Source: Callaeas wilsoni
Taxonomy: Eukaryota > Chordata > Aves > Passeriformes > Callaeidae
NCBI GenBank assembly: GCA_013398955.1
Contig: VWPU01006262.1
Location: 124,001-188,000 of the forward strand
Length of the DNA: 64,000 nucleotides
Direction of reading: 5' to 3'
Shown: piece by piece, positions 47,474 to 60,841 of the stretch
Layout of the letters: each line of letters begins with the position of its first letter
How positions within the stretch are numbered: the first letter of the stretch is position 1
Translations under genes and position numbers: made by a program
Notes under the pieces: model-generated
What the model saw: the letters and a program-made list of their open reading frames with translations, nothing else
Databases searched by the model: none
What the model was told of the DNA's origin: nothing

Positions 47474-50302
47474 AGGCCTGAATCTCTGAAACAAAGAGAG
47501 GAGGCAGGCACAGGTGATCTCAGCGGTTAAGAATTTTTATGCTGTGGACTCTCCTTTGAACCTATCCTCTGAGGCAGAGTCTGGTGCAGTGAAATTAACC
47601 CATTCTGAATCACCGAAGATAGTCTGGGTCACTGCAACAGGTGTTTGCGTCCTGAGTGTCTCCAATGGATAGACATGGCTGGGGTGGTGTAAAACCACAC
47701 ACTTGTTGAGAAAGAGGGCTGAAGGAATGAGTAGGAACTCAGCAGGTAGAGAAGAGATTAATTTCAAATGGTATGTCAAGATGAAATAATTATTAAACTC
47801 TTTTAACCATCCTTTGTTGTCATCTTTGCATATGAGCACACAAGCAAGACAGAGACACGTTCAAGGATATTTTAAAATTGTCTTTGAGGTGGGATTAGGA
47901 ATATTTTCTTCATGCATTTCCTAGGCAAAAATTATGGAGCTTTGCTATCCAAATTACTTATCTTTATCTTATATCTTGCAAGGTTTAGGGTTTTTTTCCC
48001 ACATTTCACACTACCATTTTTTTAGAAGTGAGGACTTTTGGGGTCATCCATACTAAATTTGGTACTGCCCAAGGTAACTTGAGTTTAACTTTATACTCTT
48101 AAAAAGTGCTACAAGTTTTCAGTATCAAACAACTATTTTTATCAGTAATAGTGTGCTTTTCCATTATAAAAAAATATTAAATAAAGGAACAGGACATACT
48201 ATGTGGAACCAACTGTATTTCCTCAGAAACCAGACTGAAATTGTTTGAAGGTTTTCGGTGAGGACACCAGCTCAGTCATTTACCCCTACAATGCTTGACA
48301 GGAAGGAAAAAAAAAAAAAAGAAGAAGAAAACATGCGGTTATTTTAATCAATAACATCCTCTGTCAGCAAGTCACCTACAGGTCCTAGAAAAAAGAAATG
48401 AGAATGCATTCACCAGGAGGCTAACGTCTCACCCGACTGCTGAGACTGAAGTGAACAAATTCTTTTGTGAAGCTGAGCAAACCTGAAGCCAAAGGTACCC
48501 CTCATTGATTCAGTGTGCAGTACTGTACATTGACACTAGCTATTGTTTGCTCTATAAACCACCTTCAATAGCACACAAGCAAGTTCTCTGTTACAGAACC
48601 CTTACACAACTGAACATTTTGTTGAGTGACGCAGTGGTGCTTGGAATTACCAAACTGGATTGCAAATATTTATTTCAATGTCTCCTCCAAAATGCATTGT
48701 AAAAAGAACCTCTCTTTGAAATTGCACAGTGGGTCTACTGACCTTTCTCCAATACATTTCTAGAAAGTGTGACACTCAGCCAAGAATAAAATACCTTCAA
48801 ATTACAGCTGTGGCTCTGTCCCAAAACTGTACATACAGAAAGTCATCTCTTCCAACTGCAGAGAAAGTTATTTCATACCAGACACAGACCTATTGCAGGC
48901 AACATTTTGGGGTTTCTCTTTATCATGCTCTCTCACATTTCAGTACCACTACACATTCCTTTTAAAAAATGCCCCAGAAAGGCAGAGTCAAATATATGAA
49001 TAAGGTTGAGATAATTGCATGTCCATGCACAGAAGAATATACAAATGGATGGATATGTGCAGCTATTCCAAAACAGCATTAGAAGAACAGTAAATAATTG
49101 TGAGACTAAATACATCTGCAAATCTACAAGGTAGCCATGCTGACAGACATCACTGGTCCAAAACTACATCATAGCTATAAGCACTGTTTGAGGTTGCAGA
49201 ATGTGATCCTTCATTCCACAGTCCTTACACGTGAGTTCCTGAATTATCTGAGAGAGATGAGTGCTTTTTACATATCACTTCAAAAAACAAATGTACAGCA
49301 GGCTTGGCTCTCACAGCAGGGACGGCTCTCCGAGACCTTGGCTGCAGCATTCTGTGGTTCAGTAATGGAACTGGCTCTAATCTGTCTCTGTCAATACTGC
49401 CCAGACAAAGGTGGTGCCCTTTCGGGCAAAATGCCCAAGTCTGACCCGCTTTGCTCCCTCCTATCTCAAGTTCAATAAGCATTGCTTATTTCTGCAAAAC
49501 GTGTAGCTATTTTGGATGTCAAAGTCATAGGACTTTGAAGGTTATTTCTTGTGGCAGCTCTGGCATTTCTTTCCCAGCAGTTATACATGGGACGTGCCTA
49601 CGCTGCACAAAAGATAGCAGTGCACGCACCCCTGAACCAGCCTCGGCACCAAAAGCAATGCAATAACATCCTCACAGCACTCTGCCAGACTAAGAAATGC
49701 AGATAATGTGGGAACAATGCTTCCAGAAATCAAGCATCTTTGCAGTGTCAGGTAGACACCAGCTTACTCAGAGTAGGTATAAGTCGTTCTACATCTAGCC
49801 TAGCTGTAGAGAAGACAGGGTGCAGACAGCCTCTGCAGTAACTGCTCCTTTCTCAGATAAACAGAGGACTCATAACCTTTTATTCTTACCTCTTTCTGTG
49901 AGGGTCAGTAAATGCACTACATATTTCTAGGGGATGAAAACTTTCATAATTATAGGAAGTTGCTTCTCTACAACTGTCCTGGTAATTGCACAGTGCTTCA
50001 TTGCACAGTATAGATTCATTCGCATCATTATTTTCATGAAATAGGGAGAACTCCCTGCACACTAAATCATGACAAGCTTTGTTAGGTAGGGCTGTTTGGG
50101 GATAATTTCCTTATCTGGCCCTTCACATGCCTCCATGTCCCAACAGACATCTTTCTAAGTAGCAACCAAATTATTAGCACATAACTTATGCTTCGTTAAA
50201 ATTACTCTGCAATTTACCAATATTAAATGTGGATCAGAGTGATTTTCTTGTTTTTTCTAGCTAGCATGACCTTAATTATTCTGATACCATTTCCCAATAG
50301 CC
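47474..50302. other. Unique sequence, no gene recognised
   Basis: A poly-A/GAA run is at 48307-48332. Frames at 48505-48702, 48729-48965 and 49137-49478 lack recognisable domains. The 49300-49490 stretch has higher GC, but I see no exon signature. Confidence 0.45.
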
Positions 50303-50899
50303 TGTATCATGGTTTTAAGCCCAGCGGGAGATGAAACACCACACAGCCAATTGCTCAACCACTCCTCTCTTCCCTCTCCCACCCCAGTGGAATCAGGAGG
50401 AGAATAGAAGTAAAACTTGTATGTTAAGATAAGAACAGATTAATAATTGAAAACAAAGAAAAATACAATAATAACGCTAAGTAATAATAACCATGATAAT
50501 AAAAAGCGGAAAAAAACCACCAAGTGATGCATAATGCAATTCTTCAACACCTGTTGACCGATGCCAGACCTCCCTTCCTGAGCCCAAATCCTACTCCCCC
50601 CTTTCGGGTAACTCCCTCCAGTTTGTATACCAGGCATGACATTCTGTGGTGTGGAATATTCCTTTGGTCAGTTTCAGTTCCAGATATGTTCCCTCCCAGT
50701 TTGTTTTTTTTGCATTCACAGCATGAGACAAGGAAAAAAAGTCCTTGACTTACGATAAACTTGACTTAGGATAAACTTGACTTAGCAAAAAACCAAAACA
50801 CAAGTGTGTTATCAACACCATTCTCATTCCGAATCCAAAACACAGCACTCTAACAGCTACTGAGAAGAAATTAACTCTACCCTAGCTGGAACCAGGACA
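50303..50899 (-). mobile_element. Endogenous retroviral LTR, Neoavian-type family
   Basis: On its own strand it starts TGTCCTGGTTCCAGCTAGGG and AGAGTTAATTTCTTCTCAGT and ends GGGCTTAAAACCATGATACA. This family is familiar to me as a high-copy LTR of Neoavian genomes. The middle contains GGAATATTCC and GTATACAAAC, matching the family's promoter area. A 16-base unit CTTGACTTA(C/G)GATAAA is tandemly repeated at 50744-50784, giving this copy an extra local duplication. The plus-strand start has a two-base insertion (TGTATCATGG). No target-site duplication is evident, and no internal retroviral sequence adjoins it, so it is a solo LTR. Confidence 0.85.
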
Positions 50900-53800
50900 A
50901 TGTTAACCTATAACACTATAACCCCTGTTATACTGGAGATAATTGGCTCTAGCGACTTCATGTCTAAACCTTCACTTTTCCACCAATTTACTGCATTCAT
51001 TTTCAGCAAACTCTGTCCTATTGTCAAAGATTGCAGCATCTGGAAAATAGGTAATACATGGCAAAAAAAATTTACTAACCACAGTCACTTATTTAGTTGT
51101 AAGAGTATCTGCTGAGTTTATCACAAGGAAATAAACACAATACCACAACAAGTAAGTTGTTTGTGGTCTTTTTTCTCTTCAGTGCAAAAAAACATTTCTC
51201 TGTATACCTTATTGCTGGTAACATTTTTTTTCTTTTAGCAGCAAACATGAGGTATATTGTTCAATTTAGCCTGTATTTTTGGCTTGTGTGAAAGTCTTAA
51301 GAATTTTTGCAATGTCATAATTACCCAGACCTTAATATAATTCTGTTCTCTCAATTAGATTTTCCAATGCCAGGTTTTCTTGTCAGATTTGTAGGTACCT
51401 AATGTAGCTCTGAACTTCCCAGTGGCCTTTTGTTAACTCGTTGCAACCACCTATTTTCTCTAGGGCTCATGTTCCCCTTAAAAGTCGTGTCCTATAACAG
51501 GAAAAAATTGTCTGCAACTATTTACAGCTCATCCTTCTGGTCCTCCAGCAGATTTTAGTGAGTCTGAACAACAGCAGAAGTTCTTGTTGCCACATTTTTC
51601 CATCTTTGGAGTTTTCTTATTTATTCCTTTCATGTTCTGGTGTCACTCAGTGCTCAGTCAGTGGAGATCAGCTTTCTCTAGTGAGGCTAGAGAAACAATC
51701 TTTCCATCTAAGGGGAGGGGAGCTATTGGCAATAAAGAGAAAAAAAAATCTGTATGAAAATACAAAATTACATAGTAGGTATCTGAAATAAATAACTTGA
51801 ATGCAGCATTGTCAGCACAGAAAATAGTTCACATTACCTAAATGAAACACCTAATTCAGCTGATCTATGGACTTTCTGGAGTCTAGAGAAAGAAGGTCTT
51901 TCCTTGTGCGATTCAGGAGACATCATAAATCACCCACCAAATTAGCCTTTTTCTGCTCAGTGAAGGCAGAGACCAGTGTTGCTAGCTGGTGAATTTAGCT
52001 CTCAACAACTGGTAGTGGTGAGACACCCTTCACTTCAGCTCTAAGGATACTGAAGAGGAGGGGAATTGTGGAACTTAATGGTGGAGCAAGAATCAGTGGT
52101 GGAACAGATGAAGGATGCTTGAGGTGATGCTAGTGGACACTTAAAAGAATTCCTTATGGACATGTCTGTAAAGTACAGACTGCTCCACTCTCCAGCCTCA
52201 CTGGTGCCACACACACGGAACAATCCCTACCATTACTGTATTTTCATATTTGGTGGGGGAACCCAAATGCATATGGCTGCTCACTCCTGATTTAGCGACC
52301 ATGGAAAGTTTGAGAATGACTCTGTGTGTGTTCCAGGTAGGTCCGGAGACCACAGAATAGCAGCAACACTTGGGTACAGTGAAGAATCCCTCACTTGCCT
52401 ACCTACATACCAACAAAGTACTGCAACTCCATCGTCTCTAAGGTCTGAGAGCTAGATTTCATAGCAAATACGGATATCTAACACCTGATCTCATTTGCAC
52501 TATTATAACAGAATCCAAGAGCAGTCACTCTTGCAAGCTTTAATTCTTGTTTTTCTAGAATTGCAGCATGTTGATCCTCCATTTTAGGCATCTGTGGAAG
52601 TAAGTATGATACACTACACTGAAACAATGCAGGAAACTTTACCATGCTGTAGAGACATATGTCTTTAACATTGTTATTTTATGTCATTAAAGACCATAAG
52701 CCAAGAAGAAACAAAAAAGAATAGTCATCTTCCTTTCACTAACTGTCTCATGAGCAGAAAATTTACAATGCAAGGTGGCAAAGGCTCCTGTAATATTAGT
52801 TATTTTTGATACAAGATTAAACTTTAATAAAAGCAGTGTAACATCTCTCAGATGTTCATTTTTCATGATAACTAAACTCATAGTAGATGTATGCCTTCAG
52901 TCTTAACTGCGATTTCCGATTACACTAATGACATCATTGCTAGTAACACAGAAGATACTATTAATATATTGTTATTGTGTGACAGAACATCATTCATGTG
53001 CAAATCAATTTACTTGAATACAGTAAAAAAAAATTTATGATTGAAACATCACTAATTTAATGCGGAATGTATACACAAGATCTTTCACCCAAAAATCAAT
53101 GTCTAATTTGTTTGTGGAAAGAGCAGAGGGTGATTAACTGCAGACATTTTCTTGAAAATAAATTACTCTAGCTCAGGATAAAGACATCTTTCTTTTTCTT
53201 GTAGGCTGTATTTTAATTATTTTTAAGTTTCTTTTATCTGACATGAGTTCCTGAGGGAAAAGTTCTGTCCACTTGTATACACTACTTTGAATCCATGACA
53301 ATGCTTTCATTTGGGACAGGGAGGCTCAGGTGAATTAGAAGAGTATTTGAAAGGTGTCCTCTCTCCCACTCACTATACCTCCCCTCTTCACACTAACTTC
53401 AGGCTTCAGGCTACTTACCCAAAACTAGTTTCAGGTGAGTTCACGCCTTGCCAAGCACTGCTGTAATTCTCTGTCAGCCAGGACAACCTTTTGTGAAGTC
53501 ACAGCTTACCAGTGGAGCATGACAGCATGTGGCAGCACGACACTGTAGACTGCTAGGAAGCACTGTGGAAAAATAGGAGGAAATTTATAATGAAAACTAC
53601 TTGGTCCTGTGGACCTGACATGTACATCAGACATGGTTAGGGTTTGTCTGTTTATTCATTTTGGGCTTTTCCTCATGAACAGAATACTCATCTGTGTCTG
53701 GAGAACGTTAGATGGTTCCTGGAGCACTTCTGCCAGTGTTTCACCCAAGAGGAATCCATTTCACTCACTCTGAGACTGCTCCAGGATGCAAAGCAAAGTA

Positions 53801-55364
53801 CAGTAGGTGGGGGTAGTCAGCAGATTGATCTAAAAAGAGCACATCAATACACATTAGCACACTCAGCCCTTGAACACCAAATTCTCTCCTACTCAGATGC
53901 GTTCATGCTTCTGATGGTAACTTTTGTTTAAATCCAGACTTTAATATTAGATTCCTTTTCAGCCAGGCCTTGTCTTTTTATGTATATATTTTTATAACCA
54001 TTCAAGCTACAAAGGAGTCCATTCTGAATTGGATCATCTGAGTGCTGCCACACAATAAATACTAGATAACAAACATGTAGCTGCTTCACACCAGAGACCC
54101 TTTTTCAAAAGGGAAATTTAAGTTAAATCGCTTGCATTCAATGCTGATTCATGACAGTGGAAGGATACTTACACTATTTTCTTTGTAAATACATTTTCCA
54201 ACAGAACATTATATTTGCATAACTCAGGGTAATAAATCCCTATATTGATAGTCTGCATATGCAGTCAACTCAACCTCTGTCTGCAGAAACACAGGATCCT
54301 TGCAGTCATTCCTTCCAACACAGCAAGGCCTAGGCCGTTCAAATCAGTTATACAGCTCAGTTATCTAGGTCACTTTGGACACATTTAAGCAAGAAAGCTT
54401 GTGGAAACAATGGAACTCATAGTGTTGCAATATCATAGCAACAAAGCTCAGCTAATGTAGCATTCAGTATTTTGGTATTCTAAAATCAAAACTTGATTTA
54501 GAATATCAGACATGACAAAGAATCAGTCAGCAAATGTTTCTCACCTGGTATGAAGGCTTTAAGAAAATACTAGAAAAAGAAAGAAACAGGTTCATGTCAC
54601 AGAACAGCTGGTATTTGCAGTAGCTATTTCGGGTGAAAAAATTTTAGGACTCAGTTTACTTGCCCCTAGCTCGTGTCCAAGGATAGCATACACATCCTCA
54701 CTGCAATGCCAGACACCTTCCATAGAGCCACAGCCTTTCAGAGACCGGATGGGATTCCCTGTGGCACCTCCAGTAAATACTGATGCAGGCACAACTGAAC
54801 TTAGTTCCAAGGGTGAGAGACCTTCCAGACAGAGATCCTGAATGTAGGTATCTAAAAGTCACCTAACCTTACATCAAAGAAAGCAGGGGCTTGAATCAAC
54901 AGTCTGAATGGAGAGCAGACACAGACAGTTACTTGATAAACAATAATGTTAACACTTTCTCACCTAATCTCCCTTCACTACATGAAGTTTAGCTATATTA
55001 GTATTTTGCACTAAAACAGCACGGTACGTAGAAAGCACCTCTCTGTAGGATGTAAGCCTGTGAGCCTGCAATATTATATTGCCCAATTAGATAATATAGG
55101 TCACAAATAGTTAAAAATTATGCAAGGTTTTGGGTTGGGTTTTTTAAAATTGATTAGAATTAGGAAAGGTACTAGCCACTGCACCATATGCTCCATGTTA
55201 TGTGGAGCAGTTGACAGCTGTAAGCCTTTTAATATGTAACTTACCTACAGATTGTACATTTGAAGGCTTACAGAAAGAGGTAATGTTTAGATTGCAGCAG
55301 TGGTAATCTACAGAACAGCGCACAGCTTAAATACGTATCCTTAAACTCTCCTTGGACTGCAGCG
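50900..55364. other. Unique sequence, no gene recognised
   Basis: It contains copy 2 of the 28-base repeat (51300-51327). Frames at 51558-51791, 53644-53931 and 54592-54810 carry no recognisable domain. No repeat family seen in about 4.4 kb. Confidence 0.45.
51300..51327 (+). repeat. Exact 28-base direct repeat, copy 2
   Basis: Identical to 46991-47018 over all 28 bases, with unrelated flanks. The two copies lie 4.3 kb apart on either side of the two LTRs. Confidence 0.9.
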
Positions 55365-55525
55365 TCCTCGGCATGTGAATTTCCCGCGCGTCCCCCGGCC
55401 CCTGGGGAAGAGCTGCTCTGCAGTTCCCGCGAGTCACCGCTGCGGGGCGCCCGCTCACCGCGGCACGCAGCGCAACGCGGCTGGGAACGGCAGGAGCGGC
55501 CGCGGGGAGGATGAGTCCAAAAGTC
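55365..55525. promoter_or_regulatory. Small CpG island, candidate promoter
   Basis: About 160 bases with many CpG (CCCGCGCGTCCCCCGGCCCC, CGCTGCGGGGCGCCCGCTCA, GCAGCGCAACGCGGCTGGGA) in AT-rich surroundings. An E-box CACGTG lies downstream at 55571-55576. Frames on both strands (55375-55638 plus; 55543-55268 minus) are stop-poor only because of the GC content and show no domain. It may be the first exon or promoter of an unseen transcript; the direction is unknown. Confidence 0.45.
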
Positions 55526-56559
55526 TTGGAGAAACCGAAACAAAAATAAACCGGCTCTCTAAATCACCATCACGTGTGCTTCGAATACTGAAGTCGTCCT
55601 CCCTCCCTCTCCTCCGCCTTGGGATAATCAAAATATAGAAAACAATGGGCCAGAACTGTTTCCAAATAAAATTAATTTCGGGCTTGAATTCTAGCTCTAT
55701 GTTTATTCTACAAACATTACTAAGTTTCATTTTCCAAGATGAATTGTTAACACTATATTAACTGGTCTTAAAAGGTACCTTGTGTGTTGTGGTTGGTCTG
55801 TGTTGCAGTAAAAAATCTAAAAAGATTCATTCTGCCTAGAATATATATTACATATATAAAGAGAGAAATCCCAAGCATCTTAGGGCTGAATGGAATTACC
55901 TGCAGCATTGAAAGAGATGTGTTGCGATCAAACTCAGAACTCATACATCCATATGTACATACATACACATGTACATACACAGAGACAAAGCAATTGTTAC
56001 TTTACCTTCTGAAAGCTCTCAAAGGTCCTAGAGAAGGAGAATAAATTTCAACTGTACACAACCCAGCTTAAAAGTGTTAAATGCTTCTTCGTCTCTCCTA
56101 CTGCAAACAGCCACTATGTTTAATGTTAAGTCTAGTCATCATATACCTCTCTCTAGCATGATTGCAACAGCATCCTTCAGTCAAATCTTTTTAGGTCCAA
56201 CAAAAGAAAACACAGATCTTCCACCTGGGACTTGCAGGTGCAGAGATGTCTGTTGTTCCTGGAGTTTTCTGTGTGAGGTTAGATGGGCACCAAGAACTAT
56301 TTCAATGGTATTCAACCTGCTGACACAGGTGTCAATAATACCTTCTACAACACACACACAAACACATAAAAAAGTACGACCTCAGGAGGTATGAACCTGC
56401 TTTTGAAATTATCCCAGAAAGCATTCCCTTTCAGCTAGGCACCACAAGGATCCTCTCAAACCTGTTGCCAGGTACCAGCACAACATTACCCATTAACTCT
56501 GCCCCAGAGCAAACCTTCTAAGTTACGGTCAAAATCAAGTGTCACAGCTGCAGACCCCA
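55526..56559. other. Unique sequence with short microsatellites
   Basis: TACATACA-type words at 55947-55980 and a CACACA run at 56350-56366. No gene recognised. Confidence 0.45.
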
Positions 56560-56760
56560 GGTGGGCCCTCCCTGTAAACTATTCTGTAAGATAAATAGCA
56601 CTGACATATTAGGTTAATGTGCCCAGTTTGGCAATAAATGTAATTTCACCTGAGTTAACTTCTTGCAGGATCAAGAGCTTTACAAAGTCTGTCATAGCGC
56701 GGTGAATGAGTTTGAATGCGTGTCCTCTCACATTTGAGGGTTTTCACTAAAGACAGTCTC
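56560..56760. promoter_or_regulatory. Candidate conserved non-coding element
   Basis: Repeat-free stretch with words such as AAGATAAATAGCACTGACAT, GTGCCCAGTTTGGCAATAAA and GGATCAAGAGCTTTACAAAG that read like constrained sequence. No coding frame. Texture-based call only. Confidence 0.25.
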
Positions 56761-58938
56761 CATGTTCTTCAGTCTCCAAGAAGACACCCATTTCCTTAGA
56801 ATACATATCCTTGCATTTCCTCATAACACTCTACTGACAAAGCCTTGGGGTTTTGATGTGATATTAAATGTTATGATTGACTTCATTCCTCTTCCTCCTT
56901 GGATACCAGAGTTTAGCTCTTAACTTCCAAGAAAGTAAACTAAAGTTAACCAATTTGAAACCAGCTACTTGAAACTGAGAACTGATTTGTTTTGTTTTGT
57001 TTTGTTTGTTTGTTTGTGGTTTCTCAGCAGGGTTTTTTGGTGGTGGTGGGTTTGGGAGTTTTTTTGGGAGTGGGTTAAGGGAGTTTATTAAATTTAGCAT
57101 TATTTTCATCACACGATCTATGTTGGGATTGTATCTTATTTTAATGCGTTGAGAGTCACTTTTATGAACCATTTGCTCACCCCCTTTGGGTTCTTATGTA
57201 AGTGTAATCAGGAGTTCCTCTCTGCTGAAAGCAAGATGAGCCTTTTGCCTTTGTATTAACAACAGAACTTCAGTTTATGCCTAGAAAAAACACCATAGAT
57301 GGAATCAAAAATTCACTGAGGCTCTCTTGCTAAATACATACACAGAGTACAAATATGTTGTCGTATGTACATGCAGGCAGCTGAAGTAAACTACAAGAAA
57401 GAGAACAGATGAAATACAAGGAAAGTAGCTAGACTATTAGCATATATCACCTGCGTTTGCATCTAATGTCCAAATGGAGAAAGTAAACCTTATGTTTAAT
57501 CCAGCACCAGTTTATCCACTCCCTCTCTCATTCTTCTTTGAAGATCCACTTGCAGTGTCACATCATTTCCAGAAAAAGCTATTGTAACAAACAGCTTGGC
57601 TGCAGTGCAAGTATGGCATCGTCTAAACCAGCATTTTACAAGACTGGGGAGCAAGCAGACTCTGCAATATAGACAGAACCCTACATTCCTCGGCACCCCT
57701 GGCTGCACTGCCTGCCTGGGCCTGGGGACAGAGCAGAAAGCTGCACGAGGTGGCAGGACCAGTCAAGTGCTGTGCATTTCCATATATCAGTGAGTCAGCC
57801 AGTCACCACGTAAAGATAACAGAACCTGGAGAGATAAGGAATTACAGGATAAGTGAAGGCTGCAGTTGCCGAAATGGGATCATTTTGCTCTGTGCCATGC
57901 CCTCCCTGGCCACATGTTGCTTTTCTTCTGCTCTGTTACCACTCGCTGTGGGAAACTGATCCAGCTACAGTTTTTTTCCCTGAAGTTGCTTCTAGTGATA
58001 TCAGTTTCTGTATCTGGCATATCAAATGTCTGTGCTAACACAAAGTGAGAACAGCTTGCCCAAGATGGGGCTTGGATTGGCTTAAGTAACACTGGGAAGT
58101 TGCACACTGAGGGATGGGAAGGGACACACAGAAAGCAAAAGCAGAAATAGCTAGTTTTACTAATGAAAAAGAAATTCAAACTCAGATGTTTTTCATTAAA
58201 GTGTCTAATAATTCTGCAAAAAGGATGGACTGCTTTAAGTCCTATTTTGGATGTGTGAAACTTGTCATCTGAGAAATCCTTTCTTCTTGAAATAGACCAA
58301 TTTCTATTCACTTACTTAATACCCTCATATTTTAGGATTGAAAACTTATTAGACTATCCAACATTAAGATGATGACTGTAAGAAGTACATTGTTTGGAGG
58401 CAGAAGCTTTTTGTCAGGCTTGTGAATGAATCTGCTAATAAATATTAGTTTGAAACATAACTGCAGCATTTTTAAAACCTACATGTGACAGTTTTGCAGC
58501 TGCAAACATTTTCAGCTTCCATGTATACATCACAAGCTGTGCACACAGAGACAAACAGTGTACTGAAGGCACTTGAAATTTGGCTGATGTTATTCTACAG
58601 GAGAAAAAAAGATAATAAAATTCCTGAATAAATCCTAGAAATACCAATGAGAAGGGAGAGAGGGAAAAAAAGAAACCTAAAAAGCTCACCTCATTTTCTC
58701 AAAACATCTTTTATTTTTTATTTTAGGGGATATCTTCCCACTAAAATAGACTATATTTTTTCTATTCCTAAAGTAGGCTATAGTCAACTGATACAAGTAC
58801 ATGGAGTTTCCTGTTATACAATGAATCTGTTGAGATAATAAGTACCAGCTGGATCTATCCCCAACAGCAATAACAGTATGTAGAGCATGATTATAATGTA
58901 ACAGATTGTGAAACAGAAGAGATGGTTTCACTTACAAT
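56761..58938. other. Unique sequence, no gene recognised
   Basis: It contains the (TTTTG)n run at 56987. Several short frames at 57596-58311 overlap one another in different frames, and none has a domain. Confidence 0.45.
56987..57017. repeat. (TTTTG)n/(TTTG)n microsatellite
   Basis: Four TTTTG-type units grading into TTTG units. Confidence 0.9.
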
Positions 58939-59023
58939 AAGGCCCTTATGTTAATACAGTAACAGAAGAGAGTTCTGCTAGTACACAATGCTTCTAGCAA
59001 GGCCTTTATGGTAATAGAGTAAA
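58939..59023. repeat. Short direct repeat, two copies 60 bases apart
   Basis: AAGGCCCTTATGTTAATACA (58939) and AAGGCCTTTATGGTAATAGA (58999) match at most positions over 25 bases. The rest of each 60-base interval differs. Confidence 0.6.
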
Positions 59024-59109
59024 TTATTTCAAAGGTGAATTCGCTAAAAATATTGCCCATGAACATTTTTAGGAGCTTTATTACACATGCAGTTATGTGC
59101 AAATGTGGG

Positions 59110-60841
59110 CCCACTGTTGAATGAAGCAGAGTCCCTGGTGACAGAGGACACTGGAAAAGGCTGATGTACCAAGTGCTGCCTTCATCTCACCCTGTTCTAG
59201 CAAGTCTGGCCTTCAGGACCCCCAGTTGCCAGAGATCAGAGGGAAAATCTGTAGCAAGGAAGCTGTGTCCTTGGTAGGAGAGGATGAAGTCAAGAAATAC
59301 TAGGGCAACCTGGATTTACACAAGTCTATGGGCTCTGATGTCCTATAAGTCCATGACGACCTACAAGTGCTAAGAGAGCAGGTAGATGTCATCACAAGGC
59401 CACTTTTGATTATCTTTGATCATGGCAATTGGGAGAAGTACTCAAAGACTGAAGAAAAGCAAATATCCCTCCTGTCTCCAAGAATGAGGACTCCAGGAAT
59501 TACAGTCCAGTCAGCCTCACCTCAGTCTCTGGCAATGTGATAGAGTAACCAATCCCAGAAACCATTTCCAGGCATATCAAAGATAAGAGGGTTAAAGGGG
59601 TAATCAACATCACTTCACCCAGGGGAAGTAATACTTGACACCAAGGAGATAAACTTCTACAATAAAATGGCTGGTGTGACAGATGGAAGGAGAGCAGTGG
59701 ATACTATTTACCTGGACAACAATAAGGTTCTTGGCACTGTCTCACATAAGAACCTCCTAGAGAAGCTGTTAAAGCATGGGCTGAACAAGCAATAAGACAG
59801 ACTGGAAACTGGCTGAACGTCCTGGCCCAGGGGATGGAAACTGATGGAAATCTAGCTGAAGAGCAATAATAAGCAGTGTATCCTTAGGGTCAATGCTCCT
59901 GTACAACATTTTCACTAATGGTTTGGATGATGGGGCAGAGTGTACCCTCAGCAGGTCTGCTGGTGACACTGAACGGGGAAGAGTGGATGATGTGATGGAC
60001 GGTTGCACTGCCATCCAGAGGGACTTGGACCAGTCTGGAATAATGGGCTGCCAGGAACCTCATGAAGTTCAATAATGCAAGGTGCCAAGCTGCACCTGGG
60101 GAGGAACAGCTCTACGCACCAATGTATGTTAATGGCCACTCAGGTGGGAAGCAGCTTGGAGGAAAATGACCTGGGGGTCCTCGTGAACATCAAGTTGACC
60201 ATGAACCAGCAATGTGCACTTGACAGTAAAGAAGGATAATGGATTCCTGGACTGCATTAGGAGTGTTGACAGTAGGTCAAGGTCAAGTTGATTCTTCCCC
60301 TCTTCTCAGCACTTGTGAGGTAATGCCTGGATTTCTGGCATCCCCAGTGCAAGAGAGACATGGACATATTAGAGAAAGTCCAGTGATGGATCACTAAGAT
60401 AATGAAGAGAATGGGACATTTTTCCTATTAGGAAGGGTTGAGAGTGCTGTGGCTGTTTTTTCTATGAATCTATGTTTGGCCTGGAGAAGAGACGTTTCAA
60501 GGTGGATCACATACAAGTGTACATATATCTGGAGGGAGGGTGTAAAGGTGACAGAGCCAGGCTCTTTTCAGTGATGCCCAGTGAGAGGACCAGAGACAAT
60601 GGGCACAAACTGGAACAAAAGAGACTCTCTGAACACAAGGAAATGCTTTTTTACTGTAAGGGTGACTGAGCACTAGCAGAGGTTGCCCAGAGAGGCATAG
60701 TCTCCCTCCTTGGACATATTCAAAAGCCATCTGGACATGGCCCTGGGCAGCTGGCTGTAGGTGGTCATGCTTGAGCAGGTGAGTTTAACCAGATGACCTC
60801 CAGAAGTCCCTTCCAATCTCAACCATTCTGTGATTCTGTGA
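59110..60841 (+). mobile_element. CR1 LINE, 1.7 kb 3' portion (most of RT and 3' UTR)
   Basis: This is the longest CR1 copy here. It opens with AGCAGAGTCCCTGGTGACAG-type sequence that precedes the RT. It then shows RT-region words (CAGTCCAGTCAGCCTCACCT near 59508; CCTGGACAACAATAAGGTTC near 59712) and TCATGAAGTTCAATAATGCA (60059-60078), corresponding to the LMKFN landmark. Next comes the equivalent of HPQCKRDMDILEKVQ (near 60340-60384) and the 3' UTR, ending in AACCATTCTGTGATTCTGTGA. Stops and frameshifts are frequent. Open pieces such as 59893-60075 and 60472-60669 are fragments. The element is inactive and moderately old. Confidence 0.93.
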
